This document shows, piece after piece, positions 30,135-38,932 of a stretch of DNA of 64,000 nt. Position numbers and translations under genes: made by a program. Below the pieces are notes generated by a model. That model ran no database searches and had not been told where the DNA came from. It saw only the letters and a list, made by a program, of their open reading frames with translations. Origin of the DNA: Microbacteriaceae bacterium (GTDB lineage: Bacteria; Actinomycetota; Actinomycetes; Actinomycetales; Microbacteriaceae); the NCBI GenBank assembly GCA_024639845.1, contig JAHEGG010000003.1, positions 62,001 to 126,000 of the forward strand, read 5' to 3'. Positions within the stretch are counted from its first letter, which is position 1, and each line of letters starts with the position of its first letter.

Positions 30135-31004
30135 CTATTTGACCGCACCGGCAGTTAGTCCGCGAACGAAGTAACGCTGGAGCGAGAAGAAGATGATGAG
30201 CGGTAACACTAGCGAGATAAACGAACCCGCGGCTACGTCTTGCCAACCCTCGCCGTACTGACCAAGCATTCTCAAAAGTCGATAGGTCATGACGGCCTTT
30301 TGTTCACCGACGAAGATGAATGCGATTAGGTAGTCGTTCCAGACCCAGAGGAACTGGAAGATGGCGAACGAGGCAAGTGCCGGCACCGACATCGGCATGA
30401 CCAGTCGCCAGAAGATTTGGTACCAGGTGGCACCATCGACGCGAGCGGCTTCGATCAGCGACGAAGGCAGGGACAGCATGTAGTTGCGCAAGATGTAGAT
30501 CGCCAGTGGAAGCGCGAATGCACAGTGAATAATCCAGGCACTCGGAAAGTTACCCGTCAACTGAATGTGTGTGGCTTTTTGAAAAGCGACCATCGCGCGA
30601 AGCACCGGAATCAGGGCCGACTGCAACGGGATGATCATCAGGCCAACGATGATCGCGAAGTAAATTTCGCGACCTTTGAACTCGATAAATGTGAATGCGA
30701 ATGCGGCGTTAGCAGCCACGAGGAGCGGCAGGATAACCGAAGGAATGGTCACCACGAGAGTGTTTACTAACGCGTTGAACATTCCTCCACTCGCAAGGGA
30801 GTTCGTGTAGGCGTCTATCGACCATGCCTGCTCAAGAGGCTTGAAAATCGCATCCCACCAGGGAGAAACTTCGGCCATGTCGCGACGACGCAGGGATGTG
30901 ACCAAAAGTCCTACCGTAGGGATTGACCAGATTCCGGTCAAAATCAAGAGTGCAAGGGTGCTACCGATTTTCAGTTTTGCCAGCTTGTTCATGAAAGTTT
31001 TCAT
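30135..31004 (-). CDS. Sugar ABC transporter permease, MalG type
   Basis: A 289-residue inner-membrane permease of the CUT1 family with six membrane helices. The EAA loop EAARVDGATWYQIFWRLVMP contacts the ATPase. ATG 31004 overlaps the preceding permease stop (ATGA) with AGGAG 8 bases upstream, so the longer ORF start at 31046 is rejected. The C-terminus GLTAGAVK is the usual MalG-type end. No ATPase gene is present in the operon. Confidence 0.93.
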   Translation of the reverse strand: MKTFMNKLAKLKIGSTLALLILTGIWSIPTVGLLVTSLRRRDMAEVSPWWDAIFKPLEQAWSIDAYTNSLASGGMFNALVNTLVVTIPSVILPLLVAANAAFAFTFIEFKGREIYFAIIVGLMIIPLQSALIPVLRAMVAFQKATHIQLTGNFPSAWIIHCAFALPLAIYILRNYMLSLPSSLIEAARVDGATWYQIFWRLVMPMSVPALASFAIFQFLWVWNDYLIAFIFVGEQKAVMTYRLLRMLGQYGEGWQDVAAGSFISLVLPLIIFFSLQRYFVRGLTAGAVK

Positions 31005-31993
31005 CGGAGGCTCTCCTGGTGACGAACGGTTCTGATCTGCAACCACATCAGTGGGGCGATCAAAATCAAGAGGATTGTGACCACGGCCGAGGCTGGGCCG
31101 AGGTTAGAGTCCACGAAGAACTGCTTGTAGTACTCAAAGGCGAGCACGTTGGTGTTGAAGTTACCGCCGGTCATGGCAAGCACGATGTCGAACACCTTCA
31201 TGACGAGAATCAGCACGGTAACGAATACCGACATGATGGTGGCCGAGATCTGAGGAACGATGATTCTGAAGAAAACCTGAAGTCCATTAGCTCCATCGAT
31301 GCGCGCAGCCTCGATGGTTTCTTCTGGTACTGCTTTGATTCCAGCCGAAATAATCACCATGGAATAGCCGACCTGCAGCCAAACGATTACTGCCATGAGC
31401 AGGAAGGTGTTTAGCCGACCGGTGTCAATCTGCATCCAGTTGAGCGGAGTACCTCCGAAAAACTCGACTAAAGCACTCAGGAGACCGATCTTTGGTCGGC
31501 CCGCTGCCGGGTTTACGTATAGGTATCCCCAGATGGTCGAAGCGGAGACGAAGCTGATGGTCATTGGCATGAAAATTAGGGACTTGAAGATTTTTTCTCG
31601 GGTCGGGCCAACTTGATTGCCAAGGTTTGCAAACATGATGCCTAGTGCAACGGTGACCGCTGGCACGATCAGAACCCAGAGCAAGTTATTGAAAAGAATA
31701 TTCAAGAAATCTGGCGAGGTGAAAAGGGCTATGTAGTTGTCGAAGCCCACAAAAGTCTTGACTTTGTCATCCATGAACGACCACACCACGGTGTTGATCA
31801 GAGGCAACACGAGAACGAGGATGAGCAGGGTCGCGGCCGGTAGCAAGAAGCCAAGCGACTTGATTCGGTCTTGAAGCTTTGCTGGAAAGAGGTGGACCAG
31901 ACGATCGAGGAGCCAGTAGAGGCCGAGAGTCGCGGCGGTACCCAGGATGACGGCAAAGATGCCGAAGAGTACGTCACTCAAGAGTGGGTCCAT
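31001..31993 (-). CDS. Sugar ABC transporter permease, MalF type
   Basis: A 330-residue permease. An extra N-terminal membrane helix and loop (1-60) precede the six-helix core. EAA loop EAARIDGANGLQVFFRIIVPQ is present. Together with the MalG-type protein it forms the membrane channel for the sugar captured by the lipoprotein encoded upstream. A strong stem-loop separates it from the binding-protein gene. Confidence 0.93.
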   Translation of the reverse strand: MDPLLSDVLFGIFAVILGTAATLGLYWLLDRLVHLFPAKLQDRIKSLGFLLPAATLLILVLVLPLINTVVWSFMDDKVKTFVGFDNYIALFTSPDFLNILFNNLLWVLIVPAVTVALGIMFANLGNQVGPTREKIFKSLIFMPMTISFVSASTIWGYLYVNPAAGRPKIGLLSALVEFFGGTPLNWMQIDTGRLNTFLLMAVIVWLQVGYSMVIISAGIKAVPEETIEAARIDGANGLQVFFRIIVPQISATIMSVFVTVLILVMKVFDIVLAMTGGNFNTNVLAFEYYKQFFVDSNLGPASAVVTILLILIAPLMWLQIRTVRHQESLR

Positions 31994-32065
31994 TTGAAAC
32001 TCCTATGGATGCTGATGCTAGTGAAACTTAATTTATTTCGCCACTCGCGGGGTGGCCCCTGAAGA

Positions 32066-32098
32066 CTGCTGCCGAGGAACTTTCGTCCTCGGCAGCAG
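32066..32098 (-). promoter_or_regulatory. Intercistronic stem-loop after the binding-protein gene
   Basis: A perfect 13-bp stem (32066-32078 with 32086-32098, left arm CTGCTGCCGAGGA) with a 7-base loop lies between the binding-protein and permease genes. On the minus strand it is followed by GTCTTCAGG rather than a T-run. It probably protects the upstream mRNA or partly terminates, so binding protein exceeds permease. Confidence 0.75.
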
Positions 32099-32135
32099 CC
32101 TTCATTTGAGACCCATTACTGAGTATCAGTTGGGT

Positions 32136-33428
32136 TTAGTACTTTGCGTCGATTCGCGCAGCAGCTTCATCCCAGGTGATGCGTCCGGCAACGTAGTCGG
32201 TGCCTGCAGCCCAGAACTCAGCGTTTACCTCTGAAGGCATCTGGTCAGAGCCGTCGAAGCCGAATACTGCAGCAGCAGCCATGGCCTCACCGATCTTCTT
32301 GTTCAGAGCGTTAGGGTACTTCGCTGGGTCGAAGGTCTTGTGAGGCGAGATTGCGCCGTTCGAGACCATGTTGTCCAGAACCTTGTCGCTGAAGATGAAC
32401 TCAGCAACCTTCTGAACATCGCTGTCAACGTGATTCTTGAAGACTGCACCTAGGTCTCCACCACCGATAACACCGGCGTTGGCACCCTCAGGAGCAGGTA
32501 GTGGGAACACGTCTGCGTGGGTGTAGTCGTTGTTAGCTAGCTCTGCCTTGATTGCATCAGGGAAGAAGCCAGTGATGAACGAACCCTGACGGAGCATGAA
32601 GCACTGACCCTTGGCCTTGCCACCCTCTTCGAAGAGAGGAGCGGTGTTACCGAACGAGTCAGCAGCCATACCAGCACCGCCACCGTTAACCTGACCGTCT
32701 GCAAGCAGACGCTCGGTTACCTTCTCAGCAGCCTTGGCGACCTCTGGGCTTGCGAAGTCTACGTCGCCAGCGATCCACTGTGCGTAAACGTCTGCTCCGT
32801 TGTAGTCAAGAACGTACTGTTCCATCCAGTCGGTGAATGCCCAACCGGTGGCTCCACCGGACTCGATACCTGCACACCATGGGTAGCCGGCATCGTCAGC
32901 CTTGATCTGAGCTTCAAGCGCGCCCAGTTCTGCATCGGTGGTTGGCACTGCGTAGCCGTGGGCTGCGAATGCTGCTGGGTTGTAGAACACGAGGGTCTTC
33001 ATGTTTGCCGAAACTGGCAGACCGTAGAGCTCTCCGTCGACAACTGCCAGCTTGTCCCATCCAGGAACGAGAGTGTCGGTAGCGGTGGTCACATCGAAGA
33101 CGTCCTTCAGAGGAACAAGGTTGTCAGCGAGGTCCTTCAGACCACCTGGCTGTGGCCACAGGGCGATGTCTGGCTCCTGACCAGCTTCAATCTTCACCTT
33201 GATGTCCTTGTCGAACGCTGCAAGCGAAGTGAAGGTGATCTCGATACCGTTTGCGTCACCGAACTCGGTCAGCGACTTCTGGAATGCAGCTGCGTCAGCC
33301 TCACCGTAACCACCGAAGATGGATACCTTGCCGTCACCGGCAGGGGTCGATGGAGCACAGGCAGCCATTCCGAGGGTTGATAGCGATGCAACTGCAACTG
33401 CAGCAGTAACGCGCAAAACCTTCTTCAT
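32136..33428 (-). CDS. Extracellular sugar-binding lipoprotein of an ABC transporter (CUT1)
   Basis: A 430-residue solute-binding protein. A signal peptide (1-23) ends in a lipobox with the modified Cys at about residue 24 (GMAAC), followed by a Ser/Thr/Pro linker and a two-lobed fold. The start ATG 33428 has AAAGG 8 bases before it, while the ORF's earlier start lacks support. The ligand cannot be read from sequence. The neighbouring beta-fructosidase-like enzyme suggests sucrose or a fructoside. Confidence 0.92.
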   Translation of the reverse strand: MKKVLRVTAAVAVASLSTLGMAACAPSTPAGDGKVSIFGGYGEADAAAFQKSLTEFGDANGIEITFTSLAAFDKDIKVKIEAGQEPDIALWPQPGGLKDLADNLVPLKDVFDVTTATDTLVPGWDKLAVVDGELYGLPVSANMKTLVFYNPAAFAAHGYAVPTTDAELGALEAQIKADDAGYPWCAGIESGGATGWAFTDWMEQYVLDYNGADVYAQWIAGDVDFASPEVAKAAEKVTERLLADGQVNGGGAGMAADSFGNTAPLFEEGGKAKGQCFMLRQGSFITGFFPDAIKAELANNDYTHADVFPLPAPEGANAGVIGGGDLGAVFKNHVDSDVQKVAEFIFSDKVLDNMVSNGAISPHKTFDPAKYPNALNKKIGEAMAAAAVFGFDGSDQMPSEVNAEFWAAGTDYVAGRITWDEAAARIDAKY

Positions 33429-33540
33429 TTGGTTTCCTTTCCTAAGAAAACGGCAGAGCTCTTGCAAAGCCGTCTGAAATGAAATCTAGGGCAGAGTTCC
33501 CTCTAAATTCTCTCCAAAACGTCGAACGTTACCGAAAAGT

Positions 33541-33554
33541 TGTAAACGCTTGCA
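33541..33554. promoter_or_regulatory. LacI/GalR-type operator 1
   Basis: TGTAAACGCTTGCA matches the LacI-family/cre consensus TGNAANCGNTTNCA at every fixed base. It lies about 113 bp upstream of the binding-protein start. Confidence 0.7.
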
Positions 33555-33652
33555 GTATTTGATCGACCTGTCAAAACACGCCTAGGTTATGGCATGTAGG
33601 CGCTTTACCCCAAAATAAAGGGTTCGTTATCGTTTCGTTTCCAACCTATTAC

Positions 33653-33666
33653 TGCAAGCGTATCCA
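33653..33666. promoter_or_regulatory. LacI/GalR-type operator 2
   Basis: TGCAAGCGTATCCA fits the looser consensus TGNAANCGNWWNCA. It is 112 bp from operator 1 centre to centre, a distance that allows looping. No LacI-type regulator is encoded in the window. Confidence 0.55.
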
Positions 33667-33761
33667 ATTCGTTACCAATCGAATGGTTCGCTGCGTACGT
33701 TTCGTTACATTTGGTCGAGCTAGAAAGGTTTAAAGGCGATAATCAAGCGCTGAGAAACGAA

Positions 33762-34712
33762 CTATCGAAGAATCAGCCCTTTGATCGGATCGGCAGTGAC
33801 TGAAACCGCATCGCACAACTCCCCTACGAACTTTCCGTTTACTTCGTTGGTGAAACCGATGAATACCCATCCGTCTGGACCTTTGACGATTCGCCCCGCA
33901 TAAGCCATCGGCTGCAGAAATGGTTTTGCCTTGGTGAAATCGAGAGCGGTCAGGTCGCCGCTAACGGCTAGTGAATAGGTTGCGTCGCGTTGCCCGAACT
34001 CGGCCAAACGCTCAGCCGAGAGTTCACGCCATCCGCAGCAAAAAATCAACACTGGAACTCCGTCGACATTCTCGAACTGGAACACCTCCATCTGCCCGAA
34101 TCCTTGCCCAGGTTGAGAAAGGGGCGGTTGAACCTCCCAGTTCAAAAGATCGTTTGACGTCGCGTGACCGACCACTCCCCTGGTCTTCGGGTCGCCGTGG
34201 TTGGCGCGGGCGGTGACCAACATGTGCCAGGTGGTCGGGTCGTTCGCGAAACGGAACACCCACGGATCTCGCCAAGCTTCGTCGTGCCAGATGGTTTTGT
34301 CGAGCTTTTCATACCAGCGCGAGTCGGCCGAAACGAGAGGCTGGTTCGAGAGTTTGTGCCAGGTCATCAGGTCATCCGAAACCGCAGCGCCGACAGTTTG
34401 CACGTCGCCCCCGTCTTCGCGCGAGGTGCCCGTATAGAACATCCACCACTTGCCATCATCAGCCTGAATGACCGAACCGGTCCAAGTGGTCCACGAGTCG
34501 AACGCCGGTGAATCCGAAACGATCAGTGCGTCGCGCACGACCGTCCACTCGTTGAGATCACGGCTCATCGCGTGGCCGACAATCGGATTGCGGTGGCGTC
34601 GATTCGGATCACCGAGAGCCCGGCTGGCATGCAGATAAAAGGCGTGATAGAACTCGCCATCGAAGGCATACCAAGAGTCCCATATCCATTTGTCTGGCAG
34701 ATGAAGACCCAC
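33762..34712 (-). CDS. Cytoplasmic glycoside hydrolase, beta-fructosidase-like five-bladed propeller (GH32/68/43 clans)
   Basis: A 316-residue protein without a signal peptide. It has the features of furanosidase propellers: WDSWYA near the start (candidate nucleophile Asp), WTGSVIQ and WWMFYTGT blade strands, the RDP motif (EAWRDPWVF) and a candidate acid/base Glu in GQMEVFQF. These favour a GH32/GH68-type fructosidase over GH43, but the family cannot be fixed by eye. GTG 34712 has AGAGGA 7 bases upstream. Lying upstream of the ABC operon on the same strand, it probably hydrolyses the imported sugar. Confidence 0.75.
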   Translation of the reverse strand: MGLHLPDKWIWDSWYAFDGEFYHAFYLHASRALGDPNRRHRNPIVGHAMSRDLNEWTVVRDALIVSDSPAFDSWTTWTGSVIQADDGKWWMFYTGTSREDGGDVQTVGAAVSDDLMTWHKLSNQPLVSADSRWYEKLDKTIWHDEAWRDPWVFRFANDPTTWHMLVTARANHGDPKTRGVVGHATSNDLLNWEVQPPLSQPGQGFGQMEVFQFENVDGVPVLIFCCGWRELSAERLAEFGQRDATYSLAVSGDLTALDFTKAKPFLQPMAYAGRIVKGPDGWVFIGFTNEVNGKFVGELCDAVSVTADPIKGLILR

Positions 34713-34767
34713 GGTTCGTTCCTCTCAGAGCGGATGCTTTTCCTAAAGCCTAGGGCGTGTGCGCTGA

Positions 34768-34773
34768 TAGGCT
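34768..34773 (+). promoter_or_regulatory. -10 box of tRNA-Arg
   Basis: TAGGCT lies 12 bases before the mature 5' end of tRNA-Arg. No good -35 is visible. Confidence 0.5.
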
Positions 34774-34785
34774 GAAATCACCCTG

Positions 34786-34857
34786 GCCCCTATAGCTCAG
34801 GGGATAGAGCGTCGCTCTCCGGAGGCGAAAGCGCAGGTTCGAATCCTGCTAGGGGCG
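34786..34857 (+). tRNA. tRNA-Arg (anticodon CCG)
   Basis: Cloverleaf: acceptor GCCCCTA/TAGGGGC, D-stem GCTC/GAGC, anticodon loop CTCCGGA with anticodon CCG at 34819-34821, T-arm GCAGG-TTCGAAT-CCTGC. The discriminator is G and CCA is not encoded. A protein-coding ATG starts two bases after the discriminator. Confidence 0.97.
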
Positions 34858-34858
34858 C

Positions 34859-35479
34859 ATGTTCGGAATTTCTTGGCTAGACCCACACACGCTCATCGCA
34901 ACTTTCGGGGGCTGGGCCGTCTTCATCGCCTGTGCGATCGTTTATGTCGAAACGGGACTTCTAGCCGGATTTTTCCTGCCAGGCGATTCACTACTTTTTG
35001 TCATCGGTGTGTTTCTGTCGTCGCCGAGTTCACCCATGCCGCTCTGGCTCGGCTGCCTTCTGATTTCGGCCTCGGCCTGGCTTGGTGACCAAACCGGCTA
35101 CTGGATTGGTCGCAGGCTCGGACCCGCGGTATTCAATCGTCCAGATTCGAGATTTTTCTCGTCGAAAAATGTTGATGCCACCTCGAGGTTTTTCGATCGC
35201 TATGGCGCGAAGGCTATCATCCTCGCCCACTTCGTGCCGATCATGCGAACCTTTGTGCCCGTTGCGGCCGGGGTCGGAAAGATGGACTACCGCCGGTTCT
35301 TGAAACTGAACATCATCGGAGTGATTGGCTGGGGTTCGGGCGTGACCATGCTCGGATACTTCCTGGGTGGCATCCCGTTCGTTCAAGAGCACGTGGAATG
35401 GGTGACGCTCGCATTCATTGTGATTTCGTTCATCCCGATTTTGATGGAAATCGTCAAAGCCCGACGTTCAAAAAACTGA
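34859..35479 (+). CDS. DedA family membrane protein (SNARE-associated/VTT domain)
   Basis: A 206-residue polytopic protein. It has the DedA signatures ETGLLAGFFLPGDSLLF and the arginine helix F.RY(DRYGAKAIILAHFVPIMRTFVPVAAG), and four to five membrane helices. DedA proteins are linked to undecaprenyl-phosphate recycling and membrane potential. An in-frame TAG at 34850-34852, inside the tRNA-Arg acceptor strand, leaves ATG 34859 as the first possible start. It is one base from the tRNA end, so the mRNA must begin there or be cut from the tRNA precursor. It converges on rdgB with a 26-bp overlap. Confidence 0.94.
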   Translation: MFGISWLDPHTLIATFGGWAVFIACAIVYVETGLLAGFFLPGDSLLFVIGVFLSSPSSPMPLWLGCLLISASAWLGDQTGYWIGRRLGPAVFNRPDSRFFSSKNVDATSRFFDRYGAKAIILAHFVPIMRTFVPVAAGVGKMDYRRFLKLNIIGVIGWGSGVTMLGYFLGGIPFVQEHVEWVTLAFIVISFIPILMEIVKARRSKN

Positions 35480-36032
35480 TCAGCTGCCCGAGCGCTTGAG
35501 CCCGGTGGCTGTAAGCATTTTTGATTTCGGGCTCGAGTTCGGCAGCGGTTAAGCCGAAACCATCCGGCACAAAAATCGGATCATAACCGTGGCCGTGCTC
35601 TCCCCGCTCTTCGCGTGCGATGACGCCGGGCCAGTTGCCGGTGAAGCTGACTTCTGAATCGGCAGTGACCAGGGCAATGGTGCAAACAAAAGCCGCTCCC
35701 CGATTCTCGTCTGGGATGTCGACCAACTGTTTGAGCAGAAGACCTCGGTTTTCGGCGTTGTCTCGCCCGCCAGCCCAAATCGCAGTGAAGATTCCTGGCG
35801 ACCCTCCCAGGATGTCCACGCACACTCCCGAGTCGTCGGCTATCGCTGGCAAACCGGTATGAGCGTGAGCCGCCCTCGCTTTGATGAGCGCGTTTTCAAG
35901 AAACGTCGTGCCGTTCTCGATCGGCTCTGGACCGTCGTATGCGACAAGTTCAAGCCCGGCAACCGCTGGCTCAAGAATCGCTCGCATCTCGGCGAGTTTT
36001 CCTTGGTTGTGAGTGGCAAGAACCAGCTGCAT
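35454..36032 (-). CDS. rdgB: Non-canonical purine NTP pyrophosphatase
   Basis: A 192-residue Ham1/RdgB enzyme hydrolysing ITP, dITP and XTP. It shows LATHNQGKLAEM, the NALIKARAA block, ADDSGVCVD, GRDNAENR, and the C-terminal SHRAQAL. Two bases downstream of rph in the order murI-rph-rdgB, typical for actinobacteria. Confidence 0.95.
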   Translation of the reverse strand: MQLVLATHNQGKLAEMRAILEPAVAGLELVAYDGPEPIENGTTFLENALIKARAAHAHTGLPAIADDSGVCVDILGGSPGIFTAIWAGGRDNAENRGLLLKQLVDIPDENRGAAFVCTIALVTADSEVSFTGNWPGVIAREERGEHGHGYDPIFVPDGFGLTAAELEPEIKNAYSHRAQALGQLISFLNVGL

Positions 36033-36034
36033 GG

Positions 36035-36760
36035 CTATCCGGCGAGCGCTGCGGATTGGATTTGTGCCAGCGTTGCGGTGCCCCCGAGCGCTAGGTCGAG
36101 CAGGCGGTTTAGCTCATCACGGTCAAATGCTTCGCCCTCGGCAGTGCCCTGAACCTCGACAAACTTGCCAGAGCCGGTGACCACGACGTTCATGTCGGTC
36201 TCGGCTCGAACATCCTCGGTGTAGGCCAGATCGAGCATCGGTTCACCGTCGATGATGCCAACCGAGATAGCGGCCACGGAATCACGCAATACCTTCGCCG
36301 AGGCAGGGAGGTGCTTTTTGACCTTGGCCCACGCAATGGCATCGGCGAGCGCAACATAGGCGCCAGTGATGGCAGCCGTTCTGGTGCCTCCATCGGCCTG
36401 CAAGACGTCACAGTCAATCACGATCGTGTTCTCGCCAAGAGCTTTGATATCGACCACCGCACGCAGGCTGCGACCGATCAAACGTGAAATCTCGTGGGTG
36501 CGGCCGCCGACCTTGCCCTTGATCGATTCGCGATCGCTTCGGTCGTGAGTGGCGCGTGGCAGCATCGCGTATTCGGCGGTGACCCAGCCCTCGCCCGAAC
36601 CAGTTTTCCAACGAGGAACACCTGGGGTGAACGAAGCGGTGCAGAGCACTCGGGTTCTTCCAAAGTGAATCAGAACCGAACCTTCAGGATGCTCGCTCCA
36701 GTTGCGCTCAATCTTTACTTCACGCAAGTCATCGTTTGCTCTTGCATCTACTCTGCTCAT
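36035..36760 (-). CDS. rph: Ribonuclease PH
   Basis: A 241-residue phosphorolytic 3'-5' exoribonuclease trimming tRNA precursors. It has [49 protein letters not shown], the phosphate-site [18 protein letters not shown] and D-M-NVV near the end. ATG 36760 with AGAGAGG upstream is preferred to 36796, which lies in murI. Confidence 0.96.
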   Translation of the reverse strand: MSRVDARANDDLREVKIERNWSEHPEGSVLIHFGRTRVLCTASFTPGVPRWKTGSGEGWVTAEYAMLPRATHDRSDRESIKGKVGGRTHEISRLIGRSLRAVVDIKALGENTIVIDCDVLQADGGTRTAAITGAYVALADAIAWAKVKKHLPASAKVLRDSVAAISVGIIDGEPMLDLAYTEDVRAETDMNVVVTGSGKFVEVQGTAEGEAFDRDELNRLLDLALGGTATLAQIQSAALAG

Positions 36761-36770
36761 CGGTGCCTCT

Positions 36771-37574
36771 CTAGCCGAGCTTCTCGACCGTGCCAACCTC
36801 GGGTCCGAGGAATCTTCTGGCTAACTTCTGGAACGCAGCGGCATCGCCGGTTGCGGTGAATCGATAGATCGGTGCGGTGTCGCCCGAGTGCATCAAGTCG
36901 TGCGCGACTAGGGTTTTGTAAACATCCTTGGCAGTTTCTTCGGCCGAAGAAACGAGCGTCACATCGTCGCCCATCACATAGGAAAGAGCGCCGGTCAGCA
37001 ATGGGTAGTGTGTGCAACCGAGCACCAGGGTGTCCACTCCGGCGGCCTTGAGCGGGGCCAGATATTCCTCGGCGACCGCCATGAGTGCCGGTCCAGAGGT
37101 CACGCCGCGCTCGACAAAGTCGACGAACTTTGGGCAGGCTTGGCTGACGATCTCGAGGTTTACCGCGGCGGCGAAGGCGTCATCATAGGCGCGTGAAGTG
37201 ATTGTGGCATTTGTGCCAATCACACCGATCTTGCGGTTGCGCGTCGACGCGACCGCTCTTCGAACAGCCGGCTGAATTACTTCGACAACGGGGATACCTC
37301 GGCCCTCGGTGTAGCGCTCTCGCGCATCCCTGAGCACGGCTGCCGATGCCGAGTTGCAAGCAATGACTAAAACCTTCACGCCCTCGTCGACGAGTCGATC
37401 CATGACTTTTAGGGCAAGCTCTCGCACCTCGGAAATACTCTTCGGGCCATAGGGAGTGTTGGCGGTGTCACCCACATAGAGGATGCTCTCGCCGGGGAGT
37501 TGGTCGATGATCGCACGAGCGACAGTCAGGCCGCCCACGCCTGAGTCGAAGATTCCGATCGGTGCGTCATTCAC
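36771..37574 (-). CDS. murI: Glutamate racemase
   Basis: A 267-residue enzyme making D-glutamate for peptidoglycan. Both catalytic cysteines are visible (VIACNSASA and [10 protein letters not shown]), together with [14 protein letters not shown] and [11 protein letters not shown]. The ORF is open to 37604, but GTG 37574 gives the family start [11 protein letters not shown] and lies 7 bases from TAGACT, so it is probably leaderless. Confidence 0.95.
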   Translation of the reverse strand: MNDAPIGIFDSGVGGLTVARAIIDQLPGESILYVGDTANTPYGPKSISEVRELALKVMDRLVDEGVKVLVIACNSASAAVLRDARERYTEGRGIPVVEVIQPAVRRAVASTRNRKIGVIGTNATITSRAYDDAFAAAVNLEIVSQACPKFVDFVERGVTSGPALMAVAEEYLAPLKAAGVDTLVLGCTHYPLLTGALSYVMGDDVTLVSSAEETAKDVYKTLVAHDLMHSGDTAPIYRFTATGDAAAFQKLARRFLGPEVGTVEKLG

Positions 37575-37630
37575 GGGGTCAAGTCTATTCGCCGTCGCTT
37601 GCACGAGGCCTTTTCACTAGGCTTGAACTC
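37575..37630. promoter_or_regulatory. Divergent leaderless promoters of murI and pncB
   Basis: A 56-bp gap between two GTG starts. The minus-strand TAGACT (37582-37587) is 7 bases from murI and the plus-strand TAGGCT (37618-37623) is 7 bases from pncB. Neither gene has a Shine-Dalgarno. No convincing -35 boxes. Confidence 0.6.
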
Positions 37631-38932
37631 GTGTTGACTTCTTCTGCCTTGCTCACCGACCGCTATGAGCTGACCATGCTCCAAGCCGCTCGGCACTCCG
37701 GCAAGGCCGACCGTCCCGCAGTTTTCGAGGTCTTCTGCCGATCACTACCTGGCGGACGTCGATACGGAGTAGTAGCTGGCACGGGTCGCTTGCTCGACCG
37801 CATCCGTGATTTCAGATTCGAGGATGAAGAGCTCGACTATTTGCGCACGAACAAGATCGTCGACCTCGCCACCATTGATTGGTTGGCGAACTACCGCTTC
37901 GATGGAAACATCTGGGGCTACCGCGAAGGTGACCTGTTCTTCTCCTACTCCCCTGTGCTCACGGTTGAGGCGACTTTCGAACAGGCGGTCGTTCTAGAAA
38001 CTCTGATTCTCAGCGTGATGAACTTTGACTCGGCCGTGGCAAGCGCAGCGTCTCGAATGGTGGGAGTAGCCGGCAGTCGGTTCTTAGCCGAAATGGGTGG
38101 GCGCAGAACCAACGAGATTGCCGCCGTCGCCGCTGCACGAGCCGCTTACATCGCTGGATTCGACGCCACTTCAAATCTTGAGGCGGGGCGGTCCTGGGGG
38201 ATCCCAACCATGGGCACCGCTGCGCACGCTTTCACGCTGCTTCACGACACGGAAGAGCAGGCGTTTAGGGCGCAGGTAGAAACGTTTGGGCCGGGCACGA
38301 CTCTATTGGTTGACACCTATGACACCGATAATGCCGTTCGCCTCGCGGTTTCGATTGCCGGGCCAGAGCTCGGAGCGGTTCGCATCGACTCTGGTGATCT
38401 TGGCGTCGAGGTGACCAGAGTTCGCGCACTGCTCGACTCCCTCGGCGCGCACCACACCAAGATCACCGTCACCAACGACCTCAACGAATATTCGATAGCC
38501 GCGCTGGCCGCCGCACCGGTCGACAACTACGGTGTCGGAACCTCGGTGGTCACCGGTTCGGGTGTGCCAACAGCTGGCTTTGTCTACAAGATGGTTGCCT
38601 TCGAGGATGAAGGTGGCGAATGGGTCAGCGTGGCGAAACGTTCGGTACACAAGACCAACGTTGGTGGGCGAAAGCACGCGATGCGCCGACACGATTCCAA
38701 AGGTGTGGCCACCGCCGAGATTCTCACGGCAGGCCACCACCCGGATATCACGGCGGCCGATCGGGAATTGCTGGTGCCACTGATCATTGAAGGTGAAACC
38801 GAGGTTCAACATCTTGGCAGCACCGGAACTCAAGCCGCGCGCGAGCATCACCGCGAAGTTATGAAGTCACTCCCGCTTGCGGGGCTTCGACTGGTACGCG
38901 GCGAAGCGGCAATACCCACCGAGTTCGCCTAG
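37631..38932 (+). CDS. pncB: Nicotinate phosphoribosyltransferase
   Basis: A 433-residue NAD-salvage enzyme. It carries LLTDRYELTMLQAA, RSLPGGRRYGVVAG, the catalytic-His region MGTAAHAFTLLH, LVDTYDTDNAVRL, RIDSGDLG and the phosphate loop VGTSVVTGSG. The start is GTG 37631; the longer ORF would run into murI. It converges on DUF3039 with a 4-base overlap. Confidence 0.95.
   Translation: MLTSSALLTDRYELTMLQAARHSGKADRPAVFEVFCRSLPGGRRYGVVAGTGRLLDRIRDFRFEDEELDYLRTNKIVDLATIDWLANYRFDGNIWGYREGDLFFSYSPVLTVEATFEQAVVLETLILSVMNFDSAVASAASRMVGVAGSRFLAEMGGRRTNEIAAVAAARAAYIAGFDATSNLEAGRSWGIPTMGTAAHAFTLLHDTEEQAFRAQVETFGPGTTLLVDTYDTDNAVRLAVSIAGPELGAVRIDSGDLGVEVTRVRALLDSLGAHHTKITVTNDLNEYSIAALAAAPVDNYGVGTSVVTGSGVPTAGFVYKMVAFEDEGGEWVSVAKRSVHKTNVGGRKHAMRRHDSKGVATAEILTAGHHPDITAADRELLVPLIIEGETEVQHLGSTGTQAAREHHREVMKSLPLAGLRLVRGEAAIPTEFA

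Larger units (their letters stand above)
33429..33761 (-). promoter_or_regulatory. Promoter region of the sugar transporter operon
   Basis: A 333-bp gap without a gene. It contains two LacI/GalR-type operators (listed separately). It also has two copies of CGTTTCGTT (33631-33639 and 33698-33706) and a -10-like TAGATT about 55 bases from the binding-protein start. It is the longest non-coding stretch of the window. Confidence 0.6.

Noticed and set aside
30135..33428. Broken ABC transporter because no ATPase gene is present
   Set aside because: CUT1 sugar systems of actinobacteria commonly share one MsiK-type ATPase encoded elsewhere, and both EAA loops are intact.
37575..37604. Longer murI start at 37604
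   Set aside because: The extra ten residues have no homology and the region carries the likely -10 box of the leaderless GTG start.
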